Shown in pieces: positions 1 through 9,692 of a DNA stretch of 64,000 nt. Source of the stretch: Gymnopilus junonius (Eukaryota > Basidiomycota > Agaricomycetes > Agaricales > Galerinaceae); NCBI GenBank assembly GCA_015501075.1, contig JADNYJ010000005.1, forward strand, positions 124,001 through 188,000. Direction: 5' to 3'. The notes beneath the pieces are model-generated. The model ran no database searches. It had not been told where the DNA came from and saw nothing but the letters and a program-made list of their open reading frames with translations. The number at the start of each line of letters is the position of its first letter. Position 1 is the stretch's first letter. Position numbers and translations under genes: made by a program.

Positions 1-2411
1 CAAGGATCTTGTTGTGCTCTCTTGCACCTGTGGACAACGGAGAATACACTCTGAGGCAGTGGTTGCCTACAGCTTTAGCCTCGCCATTGCTTCCATTGCA
101 AGTGCATCATCACGTATGCCAGCCTCCTCTACTGACTTTAACTCCTTTTCTTAGGCTCTGACTTAAACCATCCTCCGCTCTTTAGACAAGTCAATGCATT
201 CCCTTATAAGCTCTTGCTCCATGTTTTCAAACATAAGTTTGCCTTATACTATGGTACTGAGGGATGGTGAAACAGCCTTCAAACTTGCAGCCTGATACCC
301 AGGGCTGGTATGATCATCCCTGGTCTGCATCAGCAGGATCATTTGACATGTAGGTTTCATCTATGTACACAGTGAGTACAATTTGTCTTTCATTATCTTC
401 CACGCTTTTTCCTTTTTTCTTTGGGTGTAGGTTGTTTCTTCCGATTTTATTTCAAATTTCTTCTTCATTTTCTTCCTTGTTCGTCTCGCTGTAGTTCTGT
501 CCTTTCCATTTACTTCATTGTCTTTGTTATCTTGCTTACTGTGTTTCTTCATATTATTTCTGCTCCGTCTTGCCTTTTCTTCCATCCATATATTCCTTTC
601 TCCCTTTTCTCTTGAATCTGCTATCTATCACCTTTCTTTGTTGATCATATTTCTTTGCTGATCATAAATATTCATTGCTGATCGATTCTCATCTCTCCAG
701 GAATCTTTGCAAAGGAGCCAGTACCACCCCAATTCATTACTTGTCATCCATGCAACAAATTTATGGGTTGCTTATAATTAGGCAGTTCATGAGCAGAGCT
801 TGAAGCAGCAGCTCGAGCAGCTCCACCAAGGACAAACCACGGCCATTGCCTCCCACTGATACTGGACATGTACGGCCATGCAGCATTCTTCTGCAACAGG
901 TACCCACCTTTCATGGCCTTGAATAACGACCAGAATTCAGCCAGTGTACATCATCAGTAGCATGTTGTTCCCCAGCACCAAATCCGACCAGCGATGCTCC
1001 CTTGATCATTCTGTCAGGGACTCATTCCGTAAGCTTCGGCTTTCATTAGCTCAGCTGCTGTCACATCTTCATCTGCATCTGCTAGGGTTCTGGCTCGCGT
1101 CATGTCTAGCAAAGGTAAGGGTCTGACACCTTCTCAGGTTCTCCTCCGTCGGTCCTTGCAAATGTTCAATGTCAGAAGGAACCAGCAGAGAGGCTACGAT
1201 GCCTTTCCAAAACTGTCAGCATCACCAGGGCAGAATAGTGCACCTCCTGCAGCTTATTGGAGTAGGAACGCTGAGCTCGCTGAAGCAGCTAGTGGTGCCG
1301 TGCCTTCCTTTTCGTATGCATTTGGCAGTGACAAGATGGAAGTGCCTTCATAAAGCACAACCAAGGGTATGAAATGTCAGTATCTTCGCAACCAGTGATA
1401 TTGGCAGTACCGTCAGAATTCAAACCTTGCCCACAACAGGATGAGCATGCGATATGGTGATTATCCATTTTATCACCTAATCCTCCTTCATCATTCCTCG
1501 CTCAGCTTTTATCCCTTCTCCCGAGTAACCACACTCTCATCGCCGACCACCATCCTTATCACTTCTGCTGTTTTCATCGATTTACAAACCACAGTGCTCA
1601 GATTTGACCAGAGATGGGTTTCCTGCAAATCACGACTGATCTCAAGGATTATCTTGTCAAACAATACTCTCCTGGTCCATACCTAAGATTTTCACATCTC
1701 TGATCATTGTCGATCTTACGTTCAAGCCACATAGAGGTGTTCCTTGGAGAGTTGGAGTTGGATGAGTTACGCGATGCGCCTTGCATTATGTGTGAGTTGG
1801 TTAATTTTGGACGATTCGATTCACAAACCTCTTCCTTACCTCTTTTCTTGGGGCTTTTCCTTCATATTCATGGCAGACACTAGTTAATTTCCATATATCG
1901 GATTTTTCTATTTTCATATGTATTTCTTAGTCTTTATGGCTGCAGAAGATATCTCATTTGGGCTCCTTATGATGATAAAAGGGCAGAAGTGGTGCTTCCA
2001 TATTAACCGTAAGTACATTCAAAGGCGGGCCATAAAGTTGATGTGTGAGGCAGCTACCCCATACTTTAGAATCAAGGTTACAATACAGAAATATTTGTCT
2101 AGGTGAGCAAGAAAACAATTGTGACTTGGAAAAAAGGAACACAGTTCATATATTCGAGTATGCTACCACGAGCAGGAATTATTCAAGGAAACAGAAATTG
2201 AGTATCGATAAACGTCTATGTTCCAGTATCTATTTATTTATCCTATGCAGGATTTGGGCCAATCAAAGGACATCCAGGGATTTCGAGGGGCGGTGTTTTT
2301 GTGTGTGAAATTTTGGAACTGCCAACTTCCCATTGTTGAGGTCAACGCTCTCTCAGTTCTTACCTAGCCTCTTTTATCTTCTCATCTCCACAAATCAAAC
2401 CACAAGAGAAA
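1..2411. other. Gene-poor stretch, no supported gene
   Basis: I see only short open frames on both strands, and none gives a protein I recognise or a chain of exons with convincing splice sites. Positions about 390-620 are strongly pyrimidine-rich on the plus strand, which explains the Ser/Leu/Phe-rich and Lys/Arg-rich short frames there. The stretch lies next to a retrotransposon insertion and may be decayed repeat DNA, but no terminal repeat or coding relic could be shown. Confidence 0.5.
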
Positions 2412-3467
2412 ATGGGATACTTCCAGACCTTGCTCGATAGCCCATTAAAGGCCAATTACGTGTACGTTCCACTTCAATTTCTTCAGCTTCAATTTTGAAT
2501 TAGGGCCGCCTTGCTTTGATCTTTACAGGGCACAAATGAATAATAAATCCAACATTGAATATGCTAACTATGGTTTCACAAACTTGACGGTTGATGAATC
2601 CTTTTCTCAAGAGAATGAGTGGCAGCCTACAGCAACCCTCCTCAGCCCATTCCATTTTCCTAAATACGGCATGCCCAAGAAGCACAACATTATGGACATA
2701 CAGGAGGAGCACCAACACGTAGAGTCAAATTCAAGTAATGGAGCACCAGCCATCGAGCAACCAACTCATATCGCTGGCTTCCATAATGTTTCTTCCCTTC
2801 ATATCCCATCCAACTCCCTGGGCCTCATAACTCCCATACCTCATGTTCAGGCCAAGACGCCATATGAAGTCTCGAACTTGAGCACTAGCGCTCGCTTTCA
2901 CGGCCTTTCTTCCTCACTGCTGGGTGGGCATGCAACCTTCTTTGAAAGTTTGCATGATCAGCAACACGATGACACGTTTACCATTGCTACGGGTGACCCA
3001 TTCATGTTCCCATCCTATTCTTCCGGGTTTTCCAACAGCGAGCCAACAGAAAAATTTGAGGGTATGTCCTACCCTGAGGAAACCAATATTGGTCCACCTC
3101 CACATCCATTCCTTCTACCCTCTCTCGGGCCATGGGAAAGAAAAAATTATGCCATTACCGATTTTTCTTTGATCTCTGATGGAGGAGAAGAACATCCACA
3201 AAACATCATATCTGACAAAGGAGCGCATAGTGACGTCTCCGTGGGAGTTCCCGTCGAGCCTGATGAGGCCACTGGAAGCCAAAGTCGGAGGTACGTAGTT
3301 AAGTTCTATCCCCTCCAAAGAGAAATAACAATGGTACTTGTCACTGCAGGGAACCGACAGGCGAACAAGCATCCAGCATCGTGGAGCATCCAATCAAAAG
3401 GAAGACCATATATGGACGGCCTAAGAAGAATGAATGTGTAAAGATCCGTGATCCGGGTCGAAAATGA
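2412..3467 (+). pseudogene. Unrecognised gene, truncated by the LTR retrotransposon
   Basis: I do not recognise this protein. The likely gene starts at the ATG at 2412. Exon 1 ends near 2461, and an intron with a GTACGT donor and TTTACAG acceptor leads into the long exon from about 2530. A second intron (GTACGT to CTGCAG, about 3291-3350) leads into exon 3, which runs into the LTR at 3437 and meets a TGA 31 bases inside it. The product is Ser/Pro/His-rich without a signal peptide or membrane segment. Exon 3, in the spliced frame, is basic and holds an AT-hook-like YGRPKK. Reading straight through the second intron instead gives a 301-codon open frame that stops at 3441, also formed by the LTR. 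The original 3' end was presumably moved beyond 9692. Splice sites are inferred by eye. Confidence 0.45.
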
Positions 3468-3778
3468 AAAGGAGAGAGAGCGACTCGGAGGCGGAAGAAC
3501 GTGGGAATGGATCAATACTATTGGAGTTGATCCTACAAGGAATTTACAAGCAAAGCTATGGAGGCTTTTATAGGAAAAGGAAAAGAGAGGCTAACAATAA
3601 AGAAAAGGAGTGGCTAACTGGTTAAGAGTCCGATAGTCTGAGAATGAATGAAGGAATGACGAGTCAGGGAATGAATGAAATATGATCAAGTCCAATAGAT
3701 GAGAATGAGATGCTAAAAATATAACGAGCTAAAAATATACCCAGTCCGAAGACGCGTCTCGACGAGCGGATCATCACA
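3437..3778 (-). repeat. 3' LTR of the chromovirus
   Basis: This 342-bp copy matches 9351-9692 except at 7 positions (3481, 3500, 3537, 3552, 3596, 3639, 3760), all CpG transitions. It is the 3' LTR in element orientation, because the polypurine tract lies directly on its coding side. It supplies the new stop codon of the interrupted host gene on its left. Confidence 0.95.
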
Positions 3779-3781
3779 CTA

Positions 3782-3794
3782 CCCCCTTTTTCAG
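3782..3794 (-). other. Polypurine tract
   Basis: On the minus strand this reads AAAAAGGGGGTAG immediately before the 3' LTR start TGTGATG (about 3 bp uncertainty). It is the expected plus-strand priming site for reverse transcription, and it fixes the element's orientation independently of the coding frames. Confidence 0.85.
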
Positions 3795-3832
3795 GGATCG
3801 AGTTGCTGGGGAGCATGAATTGGGTGACCAGA

Positions 3833-4420
3833 TCATGTGGTTAAGTGCTGGGGAGGTTTGTAATCACGCATCCAAGGTTCTGGTGGTGGTGAGGGAGCGC
3901 GAGGAGGCGTGTGATTGGGCTGAACAGGCATGAGAGGAAGTTCGTCCCAATGGGTGATAATAGGACGAGTGACATCGGAGAGTGTAAGGCATGGAGGATG
4001 AGGATGAGTGGGGTTTCGACGATGAAATTGTTCGAGAATATTGTATAGTGATGTTGGTATTTCGGCGAATGGAATCCAAGAATTTTCGGAGTCAGGTAGG
4101 GATTTCCAATGCACAAAGTAGTCGTAACGTCGTCCAACGCATCGAGAATCGATGATAGTGGCGATGTCTGATGAGGTGTCATGCGGGATTTGAATGCTCG
4201 GAGGTGGAGAAGAAGAAATGCGGTCCGGAATAGAAGAAGGAGAAATATAAGGTTCAAGGAGTGAAGTATGAAAGACGGGATGTAATCTAGAAAGAGATGA
4301 AGGTAATTTAAGAAGAAAAGAAGAATTGCCTCGTTTATCTAAAATTAGAAAGGGACCAATGCGACGATAGTCGAGCTTGTCGAAGGGCGAGTAGTTTTGA
4401 TGTTTCGACGGTTGAGCCAA
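3833..4420 (-). pseudogene. Integrase C-terminus with chromodomain
   Basis: This is the 3' end of pol. It starts just after a one-base deletion near 4382 and stays open to its stop at 3833. The first part carries the integrase C-terminal fold (KLDYRRIGPF, then a HPVFHTSLLEPY motif). About 85 residues in comes a chromodomain at roughly 4005-4170, with YDYFVHWK, then NSWIPFAEI, then an amphipathic helix. In chromoviruses this domain is thought to direct integration to modified chromatin. A Pro-rich tail follows. The upstream part of the integrase is in another frame. Confidence 0.85.
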
Positions 4421-5300
4421 ACGTAGTCGCCAATATTAAATTCGGGAGCGGGAAGATGATGTTGGTTGTAGAATTCGGAAATATATTGATTGGAATGGGA
4501 AAGTTCTGCACAGAGTTCGGAATGAATAGTGTCAAGTCGGTTTGCTAGTTCTGTGGAGGAAGGATTTGTTGTACGTTCTGTGATCTTGATGTCGAAGTCA
4601 GGGTTGTATCCTAAATTGGCGAAGAAGGGAGTTTGTTGGGTGGAGGAATTGATGGTGTTGTTGAAGCAAAATTCGGCGAGAGCGAGGTAGTCTACCCAGT
4701 CTCCTGTTGATATGAACAGAAAACGCGAAGGTAGGTTTCGAGAGTCTGATTGGTATGTTCGGTGAGGCCATCAGTTTGAGGATGATAAGCTGTCGAAGGC
4801 TTCATCTTGGTACGACAGAGTTTCATGAGGTTGGTGAAAAAGGAAGAGATGAAAATAGAGCCACGGTCCGAGATAATGGACTCAGGGAAGCCGTGGTAGC
4901 GGAAGACGCGATCGAGGTATATGCGAGCGAGTTCTGGAGCATCCATGGATTCGCAGATGGGAATGAAGTGAGCAGCACGAGTCATGCGATCACAAATAAC
5001 CCAGATGGAATCGTAGCCGTGGGATGGAGGTAATTTCACGATGAAGTCCATGGAAACGGATTTCCAAGGACGGTCTGGAATATCGAGAGGTTGTAAAAGT
5101 CCATAAGGCTTGTGAGTTGAGTGCTTGGAATGAGCGCAGTGTTCGCAGGAGGTGACATAATTGCGAACATATCTTCGCATATCTGGCCAAGAATAGTCGC
5201 GTTGAACGAGATCAAAAGTTCGGGCACGTCCAGGATGACCAGCGAGAACAGAATCATGTCTAGAGTGAAGGATTTGGGGCGGAGAGATTTAGGGACAAAG
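4385..5300 (-). pseudogene. Integrase: zinc-binding and DDE core
   Basis: The frame is broken near 5278, 4704 and 4382, each time by one missing base. Between the breaks lie an HHCC zinc-binding region ending in CEHC, the catalytic core with Asp in SMDFIVKLP, a second Asp in IISDRGSIF, and the Glu-containing LTEHTNQTLE. Downstream is the conserved LALAEFCFNN region. The Asp, Asp and Glu positions are kept, so decay is through frameshifts rather than active-site loss. Confidence 0.85.
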
Positions 5301-5689
5301 AGTCGATCATTATGAAAAACAAGGTCGTCTTGAAGGGAAAAAGAAGGATTGTGGTTGGAAATGGCATCACGCCATTCAAGGTCATTATGGAAAGCAGTCT
5401 TGAAGTCTTGAAGAAGTTCAGAATTGTCGAGATTGAAGGTAGAGAGGGCGGAAATTGAGGGAGGAGAAGTTGAAGGAGTGGATGAAAAAGGTGAGGAAGA
5501 AGTAGGAGAGGAAGTGGAGTTAGGAGTGGAAAGGCGAGGAAAGAGGCGTTGTAAATGGTAATCTGTAAGAAGAATTTTTTGCTGACCGAGGAGGACGTCA
5601 TCCCCCTGTTGAGGTACGAAATCGGGGCATCTTGAGGGAGCATCGGCCGGATTCTGATGTCCAGGGGCGTAATCCAATTGAAAATTATA

Positions 5690-6341
5690 TTCGGATAATA
5701 GAAGCGCCCAGGTGCTTGTCGTCGATTGAGTACCCGTGACGTCATGAAGTGTTCAAGGTTCTTGTGATCGGAGATAACGGTGATGGGATGAGGAGATGCA
5801 ATGAGCCAGGAACGCATATCACGGAAGGTGTCGACAATAGACAGAAGTTCCTTGTCGTGGATGTCATAATTAATTTCCGCAGGGGAGAGCTTCCGTGAAT
5901 GATATGCGACAGGATGAAGTAAACCGGACTCATCGGGTTGAAGGTGAATAGAGGCAGAGCAAAGTCGGAGGCATCTGTAATGATGGTAGAGGGGAGTTGA
6001 GGATCGAAATGGCGAAGTACAGGAGCAGTGGTGAAAGCGAGTTTCAGGGATTCGAAAGCTTGACGAGCGGCATTCGTTAATCCTTTGAAGTTTTCTTTGG
6101 CGGCTTTCGTGGTAAGGGAAGTGAGGGGAAGAGTAATTTCGGAGAAATGGTGAATGAAACGGCGGTAAAAGTTGGCGAAACCTAGAAAAGATTGAATGTC
6201 CTTGACAGTCTTGGGAATCGGCCACTCGGTGACAGTGCTAAGTTTCTTGGGATTCATTTGAACACCTGCAGAAGAAATGATAAATCCAAGATATTCGACG
6301 TGAGACTTATCAAATTCGCATTTCTTGGCGTTAGCGAACAA
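5690..6341 (-). pseudogene. RNase H domain and RT connection
   Basis: This segment begins at a break near 6360 and reads [14 protein letters not shown] and QSFLGFANFYRRFI, the typical RT thumb/connection of Ty3/gypsy elements. It continues into the RNase H core with TDASDFAL, then VAYHSRKLSPAEINYDIHDK and ITVISDHKNLEHF. Frame breaks lie near 5955, inside the TDAS region, and near 5711, before the conserved DYAPGHQNPADAPSR stretch. The catalytic acidic residues are present on either side of the breaks. Confidence 0.85.
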
Positions 6342-7944
6342 ATGAGCAGAGCGTAAGCGTCGAGGACTTGACGGACGAAGTGGTCGTGGTCTTGGTCTGG
6401 TTTTGAAAAAACGAGGATGTCATCGAGGTAAACCACGCAGGTGATATCGAGGAATTCGCGTAGAGTATCCTGGATAAAAGCTTGGAAAGTGGCGGGTGCA
6501 TTAGTTAATCCAAAAGGCATGACAGTGTACTCATAGAGGCCAAGATGGGTACGAAAGGCGGTCTTCCACTCATCTCCCTCCTTGATGCGGATAAGGTTGA
6601 AAGCATTCTTGAGGTCGATGACAGTGAATTTGTCGCAGCCGGCGACCCGTCCATAAGATCTTGTGTGAGAGGTAAGGGATAACGATTCTTCTTGGTGATA
6701 GCGTTAAGTCCACGGTAATCCACACAAAGACGTAGGTCGCCAGTCTTCCGTTTGATGAACAGGATGGGAGCAGCGGCAGATGAAGTTGAACGTCGAATGA
6801 AACCTTTTGCGAGATGTTCTTGAATATAATCCGAAAGGGCTTTTCGTTCATCTGGAGAGAGGGAGTAAATTGGGCCAAAAGGAGGTTGTTTACCATCTTC
6901 GAGTTCGATATTGATGTCGTAAGGTCGATGATCAGGTAACCATTGGACTTCAATAGGTGAGAAAACATCGAGATAGTCATGGTATTTGGAAGGAACGAGT
7001 TGCCGTATTTCCTCGTCAGGATCAGGAACGTCATTAGGGAATTTCGGAGGAGGTTCAGGAGGGGGTTGTGCTGGTGAGCGTGGTGCAGTTGGTGGTTCAG
7101 AAGTTAAAGTGTTGATACGATCTTCAAGGTCGTTGTTGGACGTATACCAGATACAGAAGATTTGTTGGTTTTTAGCATATTTGTGGAATCGACCCGGAGT
7201 GACATGAGAAACGTCGATGGGTTTATTGGGAGGGCCATAGACGGGGTCCGGAGGTTGAGGGGGAGATAACCAGATTGCCTTTAGCTCGGCACGACTAGGG
7301 CCGTTTAGAGTTGCAGGACGAAGGACGGATGGGAAAGATCTAAAATTAGCAAAAATCCCAGATGGAAAGACTTCGTGAGTTGGTTTCGGCGCTAAAGAAA
7401 GGTCAGGGATAATAGCACGAGAGGGACTGCCGTTAAGACGAAGGCCTAGACCGACAGAGGAAATAACGAAATGAGAGGATTCTTCTGGGCTTCCAAGACT
7501 GTAGCCTTTGCCGAAAGCGGAGACGGGGAAGGAATGATTAGCACCACAGCAAGAAAGAGTAAGCTTACCGCGAACCCAATCGATGTCCGGGTTATGCTGC
7601 TTGAGCCAATCGAGACCAAGAAGAACGGGGTACGGCATGTTGACAACGCCGAGATGAAGGACTTCGGAATGATCGCGCACTTTTAATTTAGCAATGACGT
7701 CGTGCGTAAGAAGTCCGGAGGTAAGGGGTCGATCATCGATCGTATAAATCGGGATCGGATGAGGCTTGGCAATGCGGGGTAAGGAATGACGTTGAGAAAA
7801 CCAATTACTGATATGAGATTTTGTCGAGCCACAGTCTATGAATGCGAAAGTCTTGGTGCTCTTCCGGTTGGGAAAGGACAGAGTGATAGGAATGAAGAAA
7901 TGAGCTCTGTTCAAAGGATCGGTACGGACATGATGATGCAACAA
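6254..7944 (-). pseudogene. Protease and reverse transcriptase
   Basis: A 479-codon open frame (6505-7944) carries a retropepsin-like site ([12 protein letters not shown]; Asp present, Cys in place of the usual Ser/Thr). It then carries RT fingers with [21 protein letters not shown] and [15 protein letters not shown] one-base deletion near 6650 throws the frame just before the first catalytic Asp ([10 protein letters not shown], other frame). The frame at 6254-6520 then holds [13 protein letters not shown] and the YLDD active-site box. A further break near 6360 leads into the RNase H segment. The sequence thus keeps all key RT motifs but no single intact frame. Confidence 0.9.
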
Positions 7945-8057
7945 GAAATTAGGAATCGCAGAAATAGAAAACCAATCACCGTTCTTGGCTCGGATGAAAG
8001 GCGGGGGTCGACGGAGAGGGAGAAGATCAGCTCCATCCGTCGCCGAAGAAGTTGGAA

Positions 8058-9081
8058 CTACTTCTTCTCCGGCTTGGCTTTTCCCTGTGTGCTGTTGGAA
8101 GTAGGCGCCGAGGAGTTATTCTTGGCGCTGTGTTTAGCTTGACACTTCCTACAGTTTTCAACGGTGTGCCCAGGGTGACCACAGTAAAGACAGAGGTTGT
8201 TCTTGATTCGATGATCGCGTTCCTGCTTCGTAAGAGGGCCTCGAGGACCAGTCGCGGGTGCGGTAGTGATAGCATCGACATCCATAGGAACAACATCGTT
8301 AGTGGTCAAAGAAGTCATAGTTGTAGACGGAAGGGTAATGGCAGGTGATTCTTGATGTGAGGAGCCGCGTTGCTGTTGCTTTGGGGCCTTCTTCTGATCG
8401 TCTTCTTTCCTCTGAGCTTCGCTTCCGAAACGTTGGAATCAATCGTGAGGACGATGGGTTCCCAAGCCATCAAAGTCAAAGGTTTGTCCGTGACATTGAC
8501 AAGAGCTCCTTGACCATAGGCTTGAGTCCTCGAAGGAAATACTTGATCTTGCTTTGTTCGGTAAGATCGAGGTGCGAAGAGATTTCGAGAAAACGAGTAA
8601 GATAGGCATGCGCCGAACCAGTCTGGCGAAGATTGTCGAGTTTACGTTGGGAGTTCTGAACACGAGCGGGGTCTTGAAACTTCTGCTTGAAAGTAGCGAC
8701 GAAATTTGGCCAATTGAAAAGCACGGGGGAAGAAGAAGTCTCGAGATAGTTGAACCATTCGACCGGGATCCCATCCTTGAGGTAGAGCGATAGGAAGAGG
8801 ACTTTATGATGGTCGGTAGGAAAACTAATCGAGTTGAAGGCAACGATGCGTTCAATTTCGTGGAGGAAAGGAATAACTTCTTCGTGCTTCCCAGAGAAAA
8901 TCCGAGGGTTTCGAACTTTGACGGCCGTTCCTAGAGGCTTAGCGGGAGGCGGCGGGGCAGGCTGTTGTTGCTGCTGCGTAAAGACCTGAGCGAGAGTTTG
9001 TTGAAAGGCGATCTGGTTTTCCGTCAAAACGCCAAACATGCGCGTGAGGTCGGTCACATATTGGGGTTGGTTATCGGTCAT
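8058..9081 (-). pseudogene. gag (capsid and CCHC nucleocapsid)
   Basis: The ATG at 9081 opens a 201-codon frame with a retrotransposon gag capsid region (PRIFSGKHEEVIPFL, then WPNFVATFKQKF and AHAYLTRFLEIS). Frame breaks lie near 8500 and 8410. The last segment contains a zinc knuckle [14 protein letters not shown] (C-x2-C-x4-H-x4-C) and ends at a TAG at 8058. The protease frame follows in the register reached by adding one base near 8065. That last step could be natural translational frameshifting or a further deletion. An unbroken gag-pol frame, as in Tf1, would fit. Confidence 0.85.
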
Positions 9082-9337
9082 AGTGACCTCATGAGGGAGA
9101 ACTTGAGGCCAGCAGGATACGGATTATTGACAGTCTGATTGCCTACGTTGGGAGCCGCAGACAAGGGAAGTTGAGTGAGATGATTCAAGACGGATGCCAT
9201 GGGCGAGGCTGACAATCAAGGGATAAATGGTTGACAGCTCGGTGACGGTTCCAAGGCGGTGGTTGACAGTCCAGAGAACGTCGACAATGACCAGAGGTTT
9301 ATTGACAGTCAAGAAGAACGTTGACGATAGTTCGGTG

Positions 9338-9347
9338 GTAGGATCAA
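9338..9347 (-). promoter_or_regulatory. Primer-binding site, self-priming type
   Basis: Just inside the 5' LTR, after a 3-base spacer (AGT in element sense), lies TTGATCCTAC. It is a perfect 10-base complement of GTAGGATCAA at 9441-9450 within the LTR; allowing one bulged base, the pairing extends to 12 bp up to the LTR edge. It does not begin with TGG, the usual mark of a site for a tRNA 3' end. This is the layout of Tf1/sushi elements, where the first bases of the RNA fold back and prime. Confidence 0.75.
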
Positions 9348-9350
9348 ACT

Positions 9351-9692
9351 TGTAAAGATCCGTGATCCGGGTCGAAAATGAAAAGGAGAGAGAGTGACTC
9401 GGAGGCGGAAGAATGTGGGAATGGATCAATACTATTGGAGTTGATCCTACGAGGAATTTACAAGCGAAGCTATGGAGGCTTTTATAGGAAAAGGAAAAGA
9501 GAGGCTAACGATAAAGAAAAGGAGTGGCTAACTGGTTAAGAGTCCGATAGTCCGAGAATGAATGAAGGAATGACGAGTCAGGGAATGAATGAAATATGAT
9601 CAAGTCCAATAGATGAGAATGAGATGCTAAAAATATAACGAGCTAAAAATATACCCAGTCCGAAGACGCGTCTTGACGAGCGGATCATCACA
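9351..9692 (-). repeat. 5' LTR of the chromovirus
   Basis: This is the 342-bp promoter LTR. In element orientation it holds a TATAAAAG box at 9486-9479 and, 36 nt downstream, GTAGGATCAACT, the predicted RNA 5' end. U5 would then be about 100 nt. It differs from the other LTR at 7 CpG positions. Confidence 0.95.
9479..9486 (-). promoter_or_regulatory. LTR TATA box
   Basis: The sequence TATAAAAG on the minus strand is the only strong TATA match in the LTR. Its first T is 36 nt from the G that starts the self-primer candidate, within the usual TATA-to-start distance. Confidence 0.6.

Larger units (their letters stand above)
3437..9692 (-). mobile_element. Ty3/gypsy chromovirus LTR retrotransposon, 6.26 kb
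   Basis: Two 342-bp LTRs (3437-3778 and 9351-9692) flank a gag-pol region read on the minus strand. The order is gag with a CCHC knuckle, aspartic protease, reverse transcriptase, RNase H, integrase, chromodomain; this is the Ty3/gypsy order and a chromovirus. In element orientation the LTRs begin TGTGATG and end TTTACA (TG...CA). A polypurine tract abuts the 3' LTR, and the primer-binding site follows the 5' LTR. The LTRs differ at 7 of 342 positions. Coding capacity is broken by about ten one-base deletions, but no domain is missing. No target-site duplication is visible: the flanks are GAATG on the left and CTAAA on the right. All 7 LTR differences are CpG transitions, which fits methylation in the host. 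Confidence 0.95.

Noticed and set aside
1102..1353. 83-codon plus-strand frame (MSSKGKGLTPSQVLL)
   Set aside because: No recognisable domain, a splice-donor-like GTAAGG directly after the first codons, and no partner exons; treated as unsupported.
9331..9350. Conventional tRNA primer-binding site
   Set aside because: It does not start with TGG as complements of tRNA 3' CCA ends do, and self-complementarity with the LTR explains it better; a tRNA search was not possible.
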